A DNA stretch of 62,341 bases, taken from IMG/VR virus record IMGVR_UViG_3300042485_001404, positions 1-62,341 of that record; one strand, given 5' to 3'. The notes beneath the pieces are model-generated. The model saw only the letters and a list, made by a program, of their open reading frames with translations, was not told the origin of the DNA and ran no database searches. This document shows, in pieces, positions 44,201-51,847 of the stretch. Each line of letters opens with the position of its first letter. The first letter of the stretch is position 1. A program made the translations under genes and the position numbers. The stretch comes from a virus.

Positions 44201-46751
44201 TATCTTCATCATTAGAAGCATAACGTAAAGTATCAATAGTCTTTCTTACATTTTTTCTATTATCAATAAAGTTTTTTGTAGTAGAAAAACCTGTCTTATC
44301 TCTAGAAATTATAGACATAGGATCTAATACTCCTAAAGAACTTTTTGTTTTTACAGATTCTAATTGAGTTCTATACTCATTTAAAGCTTTTTTACCATCT
44401 GCATCTTCAGGGTTGTTCTTAACAAAGTCTTCTAACTCTGCAACCCTTTTATTCATTTTTTGTAATCTTTTAGTGTAAAGATTATTATAAGCTAATTTAG
44501 TATGCATTTGAACATTACCACCTACTCCAAACATACCATTCATAAGTAAAGTTTGAGCAGCAATATCCTGAGAACCTTCAGCACTAAAAGTTTGTTCTAC
44601 ATCAGCAGAGTCCCAATCAAAAAGAGAGTGCCCAATAGCAGCAGTGTATTCTTCTAACTGTTCTTCAAAAACAGACCCAACTACTTTAGTGTCACTAATA
44701 TTTACTTTACTTACTAAATTTTGCCAGTTTTTATAGGCTCTTCCTACACCTGTATTGTAAATTCTACTAGTGGCTCTAAAAGCTGCATCATCTATTTTTG
44801 TAATAATTCCTTTGGCTCTAGGTAGCATTTTTACTCCTGCACCTATTCCTTGTAATAATTTGCCTGTGTAAAGTTCAGAAAGAGATTCAATAGCAGTATC
44901 TCCAATACCTTTTAAGTTAGCTTTAAGGTCTGACTCTGTTTCATACATTTTCAATTCATCTTGTAAAGAAACTATTCCCTCTACTTCTTCTTCTCCTAGT
45001 CTAGCTTTTACAGATTGTAATGCAAGTTGATCTTCTTCAGAAAGATTACCTTGAGATTCCAACATTTTTTTAATTCCAGTAAGTCTAATAGCTTCTTTAC
45101 TATTACCTACCTTTTTTAAATTATAAAGTTCTTCTCTAGTATTAAAGTCCAAGACTTTTCCTTCTGCATCTGTTGTAAGTTCTGAACCTTTATTTTTTCT
45201 TGCATTAATAGATTTAGGATCAATGTAAGTAACAGCAGCTTGTTCACCTAACCAAGAAGCTGTTTTTACTGCTCCTCCTGCTACTCTAGCTAATTTAGCA
45301 TTCTCAGTAAGTTTTATTATTTTCTTAGCTGCATTGGCTCCCATAGCAGCTCTAGTAGTTCCAGCAACTGCTCCTATAAATTGTGCAGCTCTGTTTCCTA
45401 TCCACATATCTCTAACAAAACCTACAGAACCCATAGTACCTTTTACAGTTTTGTATCCAAAACTTTGTTTATCAGCAAGGGCATTTTCTAATTCTTGGGC
45501 TCTTGAGAAAACTTTTAAAGCTTGTTGTTCTACAGGAGATAACTTATCATACCCTACTTCTGCTTCTTTTTTTACAAGGTTGTCATATCTCCAAAATTCA
45601 TTAAGACTTCTTTGAGCATCTTCCATTAAACCATTTCTACCAATAGTAATTTTACTTAACTCAGTGAAGAAAATAGAAGCACCTCCTTTATCTTGTAAAT
45701 AGTTTTCTCCTTCTTCAATAGCTCTTCCTAAAGCCATTAAGGAGTATATTTTATGATCTTCTATTTCAGAACCTGAAAAAGATTGTTCTGTTTGATAGAT
45801 TTTTTTTGACTCTGCTTCTAATACTTTAAAATCTTCTACAGTTTTTTCTATAAAAGGTTTTTCAATAGTTTTAATTTGATTTTTTAAATTAAGGTACTCT
45901 TCTTTTTCTTTTTTATTCATTCCCTTTTCAGGAGGAGATATAGTTTGAGAAGCATTATAAAAGAAAGAGTTCACAGATTTAGTGACTCCTCCTCCTAACC
46001 AACCTACTACTTTTCCAACAACACCTGTACCATACTTATCTTCAATTTTTTGATCATACTCTGAAAAAGCTGTATTTATGTTTTTACCATAAATACTTTG
46101 TTTTCCTTCTAAGTCTTCAATTCTTTTGATTTTAGCTAAGTATCCCTCAGTTTGTTTAATAGCTGCAGTATTCTTTAAATTTTCTTCTTTTAAAGCTTGT
46201 AAATTCAACATTAAAGGAGCTTTGACCTTTTGTTGTTCTGCTTTTAAAGTGGCAAGTTTTTGTTTTGCAGCAGGAGTTAAATCTCCTTTTAGACTGGCAT
46301 CTATATTTGATACTCCTAAAGCTGAAGTTGAAGTTGGTATTAAGGGATTAACTATTTTAACATAGTTTTTAGAATCATTCAAAAGAGCATTAATTTCTTT
46401 TGAATTAGGGTCTTTTACATCTATATCCTCTAATGCCTTTTTAATATTTGCTTGTTCTGTTTGCAGTTTAGCAACTTCTTTTGCTTTTGTATCTACAAAC
46501 TCTTGTTGTTGTTTTTTTATATTGGCAGAAATTTCTTTATTATAGTTATCCTCAAGAATAACTTCTTGATTAGTTTTTATCATCTGTTCAGAGATATTTG
46601 CTCCTAGACCAGATTGAAAAGCTGAAGATGCTAACTCTTCTTGAGAGATACCTGTTGAACCTGTAAGAGCAGCTTGACTATCATAAGTACTTTTACTTTT
46701 TAAGGAATCAAACACACTTTTAACAGAACTAATACTTCTTTTCTTTGCCAT
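32208..46751 (-). CDS. Giant virion RNA polymerase-zincin protein, 4847 aa
   Basis: The largest protein here. Residues 3491-3495 are DYDID in KGLDYDIDKESG, matching the DxDxD metal-binding motif of the crAss-like phage RNA polymerase (Cellulophaga phage phi14:2 gp66 and relatives). About 400 residues before it, YVKSSAFPLIPQL with K3084 fits the first double-psi beta-barrel lysine region. Near the C-terminus HEFIHH (H4477, E4478, H4481) in FMHEFIHHVSIKE is a zincin metalloprotease motif. The N-terminal 1000 residues are helical with a hydrophobic stretch near 440-475. In crAss phages such proteins are packaged and injected to transcribe early genes; the zincin may cut the polyprotein. 14.5 kb, about 23% of the window. 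Confidence 0.9.
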   Translation of the reverse strand: MAKKRSISSVKSVFDSLKSKSTYDSQAALTGSTGISQEELASSAFQSGLGANISEQMIKTNQEVILEDNYNKEISANIKKQQQEFVDTKAKEVAKLQTEQANIKKALEDIDVKDPNSKEINALLNDSKNYVKIVNPLIPTSTSALGVSNIDASLKGDLTPAAKQKLATLKAEQQKVKAPLMLNLQALKEENLKNTAAIKQTEGYLAKIKRIEDLEGKQSIYGKNINTAFSEYDQKIEDKYGTGVVGKVVGWLGGGVTKSVNSFFYNASQTISPPEKGMNKKEKEEYLNLKNQIKTIEKPFIEKTVEDFKVLEAESKKIYQTEQSFSGSEIEDHKIYSLMALGRAIEEGENYLQDKGGASIFFTELSKITIGRNGLMEDAQRSLNEFWRYDNLVKKEAEVGYDKLSPVEQQALKVFSRAQELENALADKQSFGYKTVKGTMGSVGFVRDMWIGNRAAQFIGAVAGTTRAAMGANAAKKIIKLTENAKLARVAGGAVKTASWLGEQAAVTYIDPKSINARKNKGSELTTDAEGKVLDFNTREELYNLKKVGNSKEAIRLTGIKKMLESQGNLSEEDQLALQSVKARLGEEEVEGIVSLQDELKMYETESDLKANLKGIGDTAIESLSELYTGKLLQGIGAGVKMLPRAKGIITKIDDAAFRATSRIYNTGVGRAYKNWQNLVSKVNISDTKVVGSVFEEQLEEYTAAIGHSLFDWDSADVEQTFSAEGSQDIAAQTLLMNGMFGVGGNVQMHTKLAYNNLYTKRLQKMNKRVAELEDFVKNNPEDADGKKALNEYRTQLESVKTKSSLGVLDPMSIISRDKTGFSTTKNFIDNRKNVRKTIDTLRYASNDEDINTAIDVASLPMLGAADKNYEAQVLRSKGKVKEAELIEKSMFKDILFKSFQTQTEDELEDGLKRTLSNKNLSAEKKVQLTKLYDVVTQLKDVKKKYEGNKNADKAVTLTYEILSGKQELQEARENLLKNSGPVKESIDAFIRSRGLTGIQYTPETLLSQEFSDPAEQAKYDDFIDQLYTFEDEKVKGQLNGLRLVESLEEHISDATIAKTEVLHPSPEVKNGQAMLEEISNEAKKLFTDKENPLKLQSAVYDSEGELIQSKELVAELYDAMKDKWIGSFLEGKISQATFSRLKNAAIRAQESTEEIKKFLAGKKTTEVIANAEEAKSNLVTPPITNMPTSDFNSLPLTDGVAQQNFDDIVQTSPIFDMNMPEAVFPDQEVPVAFSFITSKNIVPTQTQNNQEEVARLRAEEQVEKTAIEKRKFEELENNKQAFDSSTAFDFANKQTELRYKTELAELYDKYDKLISPLLRKTSAQGNQKQQDLSLIEQAISLIGTDTDNSKEVNQFIASSMTEFGIKGGISAEVLPKIKDAIIEKYKKLEDSQKSTPESTGDAFIVSQDDFEDFMLGPQMNYSIEDQKLLIDFVTNLASPIAMITGQDVSLTMAFEQFFRSTDRKEDAVKRMAHFINGWKLAGFKTEDNEILNLANKFGNLTQRAELEQNFFDRFGDTIPNIFTSPLGATSSIGLDATIESSEKVNTELQKKEEPTFYEENASNELVTPGVEDVKEGKINSVKPKVGFSAMAHENVTLENGVVVKRTVGDFLNVIKGHPLKLDFRPLLHPDNGPTITLQIQAVEESQWKDVPVPVGLDERGMPILDDRGQTALISFADWVNANKSKPNFQELFTNKKPYLFVHKGTPVGYVHETDWYNPNNVSHPHVENMKVEEMDAEWAAHIQAGKDATNTLRKNIEAGLTEVTATIPENAIYHTLDENEELITIKQSNPQAVMAVQIGVEGVLEGLDKGFETGEKVLLNSKDGADALNANTSGHTWAVHRVGTQINPTTGKKFETYRAVKVNRFFTETQMDSIQWAIAAHKILNGQTVPKEFGLTPKQAEDIRKDLRNSMKLNLKDTTDLANYIQHFIKIKKGALADWNSKRANYTAKDVTDKLAYMNILFEQNNTFEQLLELVEQNTSKRGLKAKTPVAIVSRTGVTDYKNSEGKVATYQEYLAETVYTNIKTFDMDSTGTKPTFALGIQPIISLDYVPVEGPLVKNSVQESIQEAAQQVIAEQLEAPEEVFDVKAAEDYLNSLGINLEDFELEDMHIGDMSKISNLFQVTPGLIVAEERPLKEEIAHEIITRLNFRGKVSEETKEKIKREIKELITKKLNGTLKTLSALQEKASKEKEPSNKVKTISKALSVTIENVQNVIENFERIYDKAIAEVNLQTKIDLTSKDYSDEDDQTLSEKNYSKDSIEESLKTKASERLRMLLSGIPQYDSKGEVVKGYLGFRRFMSLNDVYNQVLKNISFGIDPDSNFDNLVAKLSESNSPAMVEVVKRLLEGDSQIQNEFTYNVVAHTLSSKFAMFEELEKGFSLQMYDTNANEITRVLKNIWKENSVASDLYNYDGSINEGYATALLQEFESFPADVNQVPEKVLRDWLSKLGLELNDKTWEDIYQGKLYYQGKFQTFNKLYTQGKGGLYKELATFLKDAIKTPAEYAADGKYNILSNLSGLSNAIASVEAKYNPQLVSLSFRDTGKNISTQVPPKFITDKVAELLKDARGTQDKIKELQNISYSQDSLILDLLTRVPEMQESFKIHHTSITALKEKGAKVFGKNDITSLGELSYDLVTTTGFSDRRVAKLPEHEKINGFSIRMANMLFPTMSDKSTGLFLTAPVFDFMKDADDAFELDTEGKIKNISEDTKDVLFNYLVLPEIKRMHNYYKNVKATNIKGYDKAVGMFHLFPVMNTLTNTDGVLLKDIIMNNAEVGELDVILEQYGDIFKNAIQGVIKKEVDYKVSQWGEAKEEVDGKMVSKMFGTEYFEGKDPEKYYETAVWDYVMNSMLFNAEIFKVFAGDIAVYSQDKLFKKEITDPKEYISINKQIGINLGKRLALLIAPGKKIANSVGEKYNQVILKDSVDIAENAEFLIEMYYSREDADKAAPLLNKYSNISRNLDRLQKVSLVNKSSEQVDRYYQMQAVLEKELKGIRETLSDNYRSLEAYFDIESTDAQEYTTVTEHINILQRLGRITPEDEKAILNSLFENKDLTKEQLSLVMQPIKPVHTGNYVNTELDVNRIIYVKSSAFPLIPQLTKGTKLDNLRNALEKLEGVTGRFTRASYQTANKVGSVVDENAINPLDVNDLEKLYTGLNSQTKEFDSKNIGVSVLVLDRNNFRIQQDVPFKSDKKKRDEVAMGTQIFKLLFGDGVKQGTTFNFKGLEKTGEELYEIYNSSFAKIVDAKKRELFRDLGLDPQGKIIDEKMFVTSLQEVLEKEAIDRGYSIKSIRGLKMDSLISAATGATYFEFKTPLWLSPDSNRYESLLNSIITNRIMKHKMPGSGYVAGSEHGFQFKEDLSELNENRTIFFDGWNGKELQGVHTVTEGGEVVFQKAQVLAPSKFKDSKGKLINLFEGYNEKTKDVSKAKYLKRNENGSLGLKEELLDKELLNLFSFRTPTSSHVSGSSIEIVGILPPESGDLMLVPKNFTKQKGLDYDIDKESGYQLNHVVNKETGAIEVLSQEHLAQELDVFEKKIEEINLENTILELKGRNIEIEGKENKYAKPSIFDMKNSLLERFAAILEDSVSQEDIEILLDPTTSIREKKEAKEIQLEKKLAENDFIRVHLAVYNSPDMEIQKKINKVLSMSFAQDQAKTMEKLSEEGTKVSFINSFLEKNPDNSPADAEEAYQQDIKNSTILGYSYQKAKMSLGSIGKTAIGIYANYTTFNGLIQQSFGEDGMTIINPKTEGRKEMTIGHFTSSNLGAKQTLSPMDPIIAKKWLENNYQRDSSEVWAEKENTATDNEKEQILGRVGVDEDTINAEAVATLRNFDKDENGNSIPYLLLSQPVIKDYVSQSKNVKGLLGKYISKEDMINQIIAELSDNTIKYEVHPETFEYEFMELDGTPIFWEGSKDLTGNNLVKGIKENGKDKKIQLDAFMTFIELQKEGGVVASIQKVVNTNTLGKSIIEGMSRYESLAALSSNKMVPEAIKLLGEICTDCTDSSTGFFPFSYTSETKKGPILKTVWIKPSTPQGQIVINGLYIGNNLFKDFFPYKEKAIKTIFNEIGLSENESTRIEEAEMIIEEIKKYFYSNPNLGIFEGGIDAKRQELFVDDSSNTSMAKYLMTTLKSQDKDYRKGLKTIKNNPLLQRFIFEVGKSKEKVSVIKYNNSATDNLDEESLYNSLPELIEANFPLPSKNGKPYSTTQLAMDLVAYSFLEGGIQEATQFVKFVPIELLEAAGRLGKKDNFLSIATNLKAYNPKRNTNLDLFEGFLGIKEESVGGVSTFTKQFFQHFPQKAKKINFKDRKNLANNGTTFTLSKEEYPVAPKFTQVKGKAGNVRLYMHVGENAYQEVEVLSGKGISQYQYKVESAVGIKQTPLAPLTPNLVQKAHTAGNLIITPSMTIKDVVKNISELKLSDKYAHLTQLASWMKNMAKDTGDLHIIDETKMAGLGATGAEKLYIKLNASLFGENKGPELASEIFMHEFIHHVSIKELGKYYNENYTALREGSIPSHVQTLDTVFNLFTSSLDESKLKKFRELQAIINNTNLSKEERKAALMEREAYEERDLYYTALNIKEFVAMSLTDASIQKKLSEMPYLKSGKTFLEKLQDILVELFSATFPAIKENSLAMGALKASMNFIQEEYNIRTKNSLSLPQVNEDPIMPDSLVFNQLDQLAPEPDFIPESTDFPVFDTSGVITSLPGISFSLKEEIPKERTITYTPTGKATQTYRVETAVWGEQIFNSKGVEVFKTDSVDRNKILANLAIKEKRAILVEHVIKGETVKFVMLPNNQILSVTTGKIMKWVQSNRDRQAITAKANKLRLEKEDNALPLGISQMEWKSLTPAEQQKIKDCN

Positions 46752-46773
46752 AATAAATAAAATTTTATAAATA

Positions 46774-46781
46774 CAAAAATA
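46774..46781 (-). promoter_or_regulatory. Candidate promoter element upstream of the giant gene
   Basis: On the - strand TATTTTTG (complement of CAAAAATA) matches TAnnTTTG, 22 bases ahead of the start codon at 46751, within the 47-base gap between the giant gene and the one before it. No good -33 element is seen, so this could also be chance in AT-rich DNA. Confidence 0.4.
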
Positions 46782-46798
46782 GTAAAAAAAATTGTTCT

Positions 46799-49033
46799 TT
46801 AGTTATTTTTATACAGAATAGCTTTGTCTATTTGAAGAATTACTGCAGGATCTGTAACAGGATTTCCTTTTTTAGTTGGAGTATCAATATAATATTTACC
46901 ATCTTCTACTCTATAAGTAGTTCCTTTTGGTCCTTTTACTTCTGCTTTGTAGTCTCCCCCATACTTAAGTTTAGTAGTTTCTATATCTCTTTGTTCATAA
47001 GTTCTGTCCCAAGCACTTTTTAAAGAAGGAGTATAAACTTCTTCTCCAGATATTTGCACATCAATACCTTGATTACCAATTTTAAAAGAAGATTGGATAT
47101 AGTTTTGTTTCTTGTTATTCAAAGTTCTAGAAGGAGCTGTGTTTTCTTTGTCTACTTCTATTTTAACTAATTTTCCTCCTTCCATAGTTTGAAAAGCCAT
47201 AACAGTACCACCAGTTTCAGGAGATAATACTTCTGCAGATTGAATATGTCCTTGGTTTGCATAGTGGTTTAAATTTACTTCTCCTCCTGGAGTACCAAAA
47301 GTCATTAAAACATTTTTTGGATCTACAGCCACAGTTTTACCTCCTATAGTGAAAAGATATTTTCCTTCTGCTGATAGTCCTCCTAACTTTTTAGCATAGT
47401 GTGTTTTATTTCCTACAGTAATTGTTACTGCTTTTTCAGGATCTAAAGCTGCTTGATACATACCATTTTGAGAGTCTAAATACCTTACTTTAGCTCCTTT
47501 ATATTTTATACTTGGAATACCTTGTAAAGTAGTAAAGTTACCTGTTCCTCCTGTTATATAACTAGCTACAGTATTTCTTACTTCTTTTTGAGTTTCATTA
47601 TTTAAGTTTAATCCATTAAAAGTAGCATTTCCTTTTCCTGATACAATTGCATTTTTCTTAGACATTTCTTTGTCATACATTGTTTTTTCAGCAGCAGACC
47701 AAGTATTTGCATCAGGACTTAATTTTGTTTTATGAGTTTTATTAAAAGCCTCAACAGAAGCTTTTTGTAAATTAAGTTCCATGTTTATAGAATTGTACTG
47801 ATTCATATATTTATCAACTGTTTTAGGGTCTGTAAACATAGCTTCAAGAGCTTTTCTATTTCCTGATATAACTGCTTTATATTCTGCAGAATCTGGTTTT
47901 AATCCATTATTTATGGCCAAGGAACCTAACTCTGTTTTTAAAGTTTCTAATTTAGTGTTGTTAACTTTCCAAGTAACTCCTGCAGATGTAGAAGAATGAT
48001 TTTTTAAACCAATGGCAGATTCAGTTTGAATAATAACTTCTTCTACTTTTGCTCTTTCTTCTTTAGCTATTTCTTGTTTATAACTATCATTTTTCATACT
48101 TTGAGAAGTACTAGAAGATTTTTGTTCAAAAACTTCTGCTGCTGCTTGTGCTTTTCTTCCCCAATAATTACTTGGATTAGTTTGAAGAGTTTTGTATGTT
48201 TTGCCATCTTTTCCTTTTACTCCTACATACCCATAAGCTTCTCCTGGTTTATTTATTCCTTCATAACCTGCTAAATCTTCTCCTTCTGTCCCTAACTGAG
48301 CATACCTATTTGCAGCATATAAAGTAGGAGTGTCTGCTCCTACTTGGTCTATGTAAGTTTTTATAATGTCTTCTTGAGTCAATCTTTTTCCAGATTGTTT
48401 ATCTGTGTAAATATACATTCCTGAAGGAGTGTCCCATTCTTTAGACCATTCTTCAGGTTTCATGTGAGTTAAAAACTTTTCATCAAAATCAACTTTATAG
48501 TATTGGTCTTGAATATCTAAAGTATTCTCAGGTTTTTTAGACTCTTTGTTCCATTTTAAACCTCCTTCAGCTTTATATTTTTCTCTGATTTTAGCTTCTT
48601 CAATAGTTGCAATAGCAGGATCTAATTTACCTGCTTTAACTAAATCTGCTATTCTTTCTTTTTCAGTTAAAAAAAGTTTTTTATTTGCTTCTCTAGTTCC
48701 TATCTCTCCAGTACTACTCCAATCTTGAGTTATGTCTCTACTTATTTTTGTAATCTCAGGAGCATATTTTTGATAATTCATAGGGTCATTCTGAATTCCA
48801 GAAATAGTCTGATCAATTCTTTGTTGATACTCTTGTATTTTAGCTCTTGTTCCTGGGCTATCTTCTTCTAAAACATCTGCCTTTAACTTATCTGAATAAG
48901 CTGTTAAAGTACTAATATTATCATCTACAGCTTTATCTTTTTTGTCAATAATACTTGCCATCAACTCATAAGGAGCTTGAAACATTTTATTGTCAAGAAA
49001 TTCTGCTGGTGTACCTCTATAAAACTGTCCCAT
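46799..49033 (-). CDS. Virion cargo-type protein, 744 aa
   Basis: Between the 927-aa gene and the giant polymerase. N-terminal 40 residues hold AEFLDNKMFQAPYELMASII, a start seen in structural proteins of Bacteroidota phages. Residues 40-240 are helical with many charged positions; residues 450-744 are beta-rich and Gly-rich. No hydrophobic segment or catalytic motif. The position agrees with crAss cargo proteins carried with DNA, but the exact role is not known. Confidence 0.65.
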   Translation of the reverse strand: MGQFYRGTPAEFLDNKMFQAPYELMASIIDKKDKAVDDNISTLTAYSDKLKADVLEEDSPGTRAKIQEYQQRIDQTISGIQNDPMNYQKYAPEITKISRDITQDWSSTGEIGTREANKKLFLTEKERIADLVKAGKLDPAIATIEEAKIREKYKAEGGLKWNKESKKPENTLDIQDQYYKVDFDEKFLTHMKPEEWSKEWDTPSGMYIYTDKQSGKRLTQEDIIKTYIDQVGADTPTLYAANRYAQLGTEGEDLAGYEGINKPGEAYGYVGVKGKDGKTYKTLQTNPSNYWGRKAQAAAEVFEQKSSSTSQSMKNDSYKQEIAKEERAKVEEVIIQTESAIGLKNHSSTSAGVTWKVNNTKLETLKTELGSLAINNGLKPDSAEYKAVISGNRKALEAMFTDPKTVDKYMNQYNSINMELNLQKASVEAFNKTHKTKLSPDANTWSAAEKTMYDKEMSKKNAIVSGKGNATFNGLNLNNETQKEVRNTVASYITGGTGNFTTLQGIPSIKYKGAKVRYLDSQNGMYQAALDPEKAVTITVGNKTHYAKKLGGLSAEGKYLFTIGGKTVAVDPKNVLMTFGTPGGEVNLNHYANQGHIQSAEVLSPETGGTVMAFQTMEGGKLVKIEVDKENTAPSRTLNNKKQNYIQSSFKIGNQGIDVQISGEEVYTPSLKSAWDRTYEQRDIETTKLKYGGDYKAEVKGPKGTTYRVEDGKYYIDTPTKKGNPVTDPAVILQIDKAILYKNN

Positions 49034-49035
49034 AA

Positions 49036-51819
49036 TTAGTTACCTTTACCTGGATTAATTGTCTTCATTAATTCTTGAAATTGTTCTCTAGTCATAGAAA
49101 TTGTTCCTCCTTTTCCATCAGGAATTTCTAAGTTATTTCCTTTACTTTGAGTAGAGTTATTTTTATTACTTATACCACTTGCATTTGCAGAAAACCATTT
49201 ACCATAATCTTTCATAAGGTTTCCTTTTATTTTATTTTCTTTCATGGCATTTAAGTCCTTACCAATATTTTGTATGCCTAAGGCTTGATCTCTAAGACCT
49301 ACACCTTTGGCACTGTAGTAAGCATCTTTAGCAGCTTCATTAGCCATAGCAGCTTGATGTTCTCCTGTACCTCTTAATTGGTCAGCACTCAAAGCTGTAC
49401 TAGCTTTACTTTTGAAAATATCTGAAACTTGTCCTGCAGCTCCTGCACTAATAGATGCAATTTGCTCATTTAAAGCTGTATCATAAAGCCAATCCATTGT
49501 TTTTGCTACATTACCACTCCTAGTAGCATTTCTACCTGCTCTCTTTCCTCCTTGTGTAGTAGCTGTGGCTTTAACTATTGCTTGTGCTTTAGCTGCTTCA
49601 ATAGAATTCATAGCATTATCTAATTGCTTTTGAGACTCTTTACCGGCATTAGCAAATACATTTCTATGTGTTACATCAGTACTCCTTTGTTCAGCAGCAT
49701 TTTTAAGACCTGATGTAGCCCCTAAGTAATTACCAAATAATCCAGTTAAGTCTCCTAAACCTGGAATCATTCCTTCTTCATCAAGTTTTTTAACTTTTTG
49801 TCCTATTTTATTCCCCATTTTATTAAGCCCTCTACTAAGCATAGTGCCAGGAAGGTTAACTTTTTTTGTAGTTCCTTCAACAGTTTCTTGAACTTGTGCT
49901 AGTTCTGTAGTATCAATAGGGTTTTCAACTGCCCCTTCTGTTTGAACTAAAGTTTCTTCTTGTGCTAAAGGTTCTGCAGATTCTCCAAAATAAACTTTTC
50001 TAAAATCTTTTTGAAAATCTGGGTCACCTAAAGCAAGTTCCATATCGCTTTGGTTTTTAGTGATACCATCTCCACCTCTTACCCAAGAAGGAAAACCAGT
50101 TTGGTCTTTATCTTTTAAAAATTTTCTTGCTTTTCTTCTATCTCTTCTGCCCCAAGTACCATCTGGATTACTTCCAATAACAGTTTGAATTTGTTGCATA
50201 GTTATAGGATCTATTTCATTAGGATCTATTCCATCTTCACTAGTCCCTAAATCATATTCAGTTACTCCATCAGCTCCTGTACCCATACCATATCTCATAG
50301 ACTCTCCTACAGGATTTTCTTGTACACCTGCCATACTTGTACCAAAAGCTGCTACTACAGTATCAGCCATCTGTTGCATGTTGTTTACTTGCTCTTGAAA
50401 TTGTAAGTCAGCTATTTCTTCTTTTTGAATAGCTGCCATTTTTCTTTGCATAGCATTTTTAACAGCAGAATCAAGTAAAGGTTGTGAAGCAGTTTTCTCA
50501 AGATTAGCAATTTGTCTTTCTCTGTTAGCCTTTCTTTCAGCAAGAGTTTCCTTACCTACTGTAAGTCTATCAGAATAAACTTTAGTTCCTTCAGGGATAT
50601 CTTGATTTACTTCCATAGGAATACCACCTTGTTCATGACTAGGTCCTTGAAATTCTCCTGTCTCTCCTTGTGGAGTTTCATACATTTCTCCCCCTTCAAC
50701 TTCTACATCAGCATTTACATTATTCATACCATTAGCAACAGACTTAAATCTATCTCCAATGGGACTTTGAAACTCAGGGTTTGTGGTATCCTTAACATCC
50801 CCTGAAACAGTAAAATTTCCTGTATCACCTCCTGATTTTGCTTTCCCCATTCCAAGGGCAGTTTGAGCAAGACCTCCTACTAAGGCAACAATAGGCACCA
50901 CAGAGTTTTCAGCAACTTGTTGATCTGCTTTAGCTAACATAATATTATAGTCACTTAGTACTTCATTAGGACTAGGGATATAATTGTTAGGACCAACCCC
51001 TTTAGCATTAGATCCAGCAGCATATTTTTTTCTAGGGTTCATTCCTTTTTTCATAATTCCATCTTGGTTAGTGCCAAAAGCTAATTTTTGTTGCTCCCAC
51101 ATTTTTAATTCAGCAGAATTAGAAACAGGAACATACTGTACATTAGCAAGTTGCCCAGGTTTTTCTACTCCACCTCTTTTAGGGTCAGTATTATAGTATT
51201 GAATAATTTTCTTTTTGTCTATTAGAGAAGGTGTTTCTAATTCTTTTTTAATAACCTTACTTACTTCTTCTACTACAGGAGTTGCTGCTTTACCTACACT
51301 AGTTACATCAGCCCCAACATTTCCAAGATCTAATAAATCTAAAGCTAAGTTTTTTACATCTGCTTTACTTATTTGTTTACTAGATGTTCTTTGGTTTTTT
51401 AATTTAAAAGGAGAAGGTATATTTAAAGGATTAGTAGCTTTGTTTACTTTTTCTGCTACTTTTTCTACTCCTTTAAAAATTTTCTTAGCTCCAGTAACTG
51501 TTCTAGAAGCCTTGCTAGCTTTAGCTAAATTAAATAAAACTTTAGCTTTACCTACCATAGGTAAGGCACCTAAAACATTTAAAGCTAAATTTCCAACAGA
51601 ACCCTTACCTTCATATAAATCTTTACCTGCATAATAAACATCAGGATAAGAAGTAATACCTATAGGGTCAATCATCTTTGCTGCTTGAACTACTACATTA
51701 TCATTTATACTTCTTACCTTATCCCAATCAACATCATAACTAGCAGGAGATTTTTCTCCTTTAGTAAAATTAAGTCTTTTAGATTTTTGATTAGGATTAG
51801 GTTTCTTAGGTTGTAACAT
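49036..51819 (-). CDS. Virion cargo/structural protein, 927 aa
   Basis: Starts with a Lys/Pro-rich N-terminus, then Ala-rich helices (50-140). Around residues 360-420 is a conserved-looking element VEGGEMYETPQGETGEFQGP followed by SHEQGGIPMEVNQDIPEG and VYSDRLTVGK, a pattern frequent in structural proteins of Bacteroidota phages. Hydrophobic PIVALVGGLAQTALGMG is at about 308. The C-terminal 300 residues are helical. In operon with the muzzle gene (28-base gap) and the 744-aa gene (2-base gap). Probably a cargo or internal tail protein; no enzyme motif. Confidence 0.65.
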   Translation of the reverse strand: MLQPKKPNPNQKSKRLNFTKGEKSPASYDVDWDKVRSINDNVVVQAAKMIDPIGITSYPDVYYAGKDLYEGKGSVGNLALNVLGALPMVGKAKVLFNLAKASKASRTVTGAKKIFKGVEKVAEKVNKATNPLNIPSPFKLKNQRTSSKQISKADVKNLALDLLDLGNVGADVTSVGKAATPVVEEVSKVIKKELETPSLIDKKKIIQYYNTDPKRGGVEKPGQLANVQYVPVSNSAELKMWEQQKLAFGTNQDGIMKKGMNPRKKYAAGSNAKGVGPNNYIPSPNEVLSDYNIMLAKADQQVAENSVVPIVALVGGLAQTALGMGKAKSGGDTGNFTVSGDVKDTTNPEFQSPIGDRFKSVANGMNNVNADVEVEGGEMYETPQGETGEFQGPSHEQGGIPMEVNQDIPEGTKVYSDRLTVGKETLAERKANRERQIANLEKTASQPLLDSAVKNAMQRKMAAIQKEEIADLQFQEQVNNMQQMADTVVAAFGTSMAGVQENPVGESMRYGMGTGADGVTEYDLGTSEDGIDPNEIDPITMQQIQTVIGSNPDGTWGRRDRRKARKFLKDKDQTGFPSWVRGGDGITKNQSDMELALGDPDFQKDFRKVYFGESAEPLAQEETLVQTEGAVENPIDTTELAQVQETVEGTTKKVNLPGTMLSRGLNKMGNKIGQKVKKLDEEGMIPGLGDLTGLFGNYLGATSGLKNAAEQRSTDVTHRNVFANAGKESQKQLDNAMNSIEAAKAQAIVKATATTQGGKRAGRNATRSGNVAKTMDWLYDTALNEQIASISAGAAGQVSDIFKSKASTALSADQLRGTGEHQAAMANEAAKDAYYSAKGVGLRDQALGIQNIGKDLNAMKENKIKGNLMKDYGKWFSANASGISNKNNSTQSKGNNLEIPDGKGGTISMTREQFQELMKTINPGKGN

Positions 51820-51847
51820 CTTTCTTTAGTTTATTAAAGATTATTAT

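Noticed and set aside
45334-45615. + strand frames inside the giant RNAP gene
   Set aside because: They are antisense shadows of a strongly coding frame, with Ala-rich content that mirrors the opposite strand.
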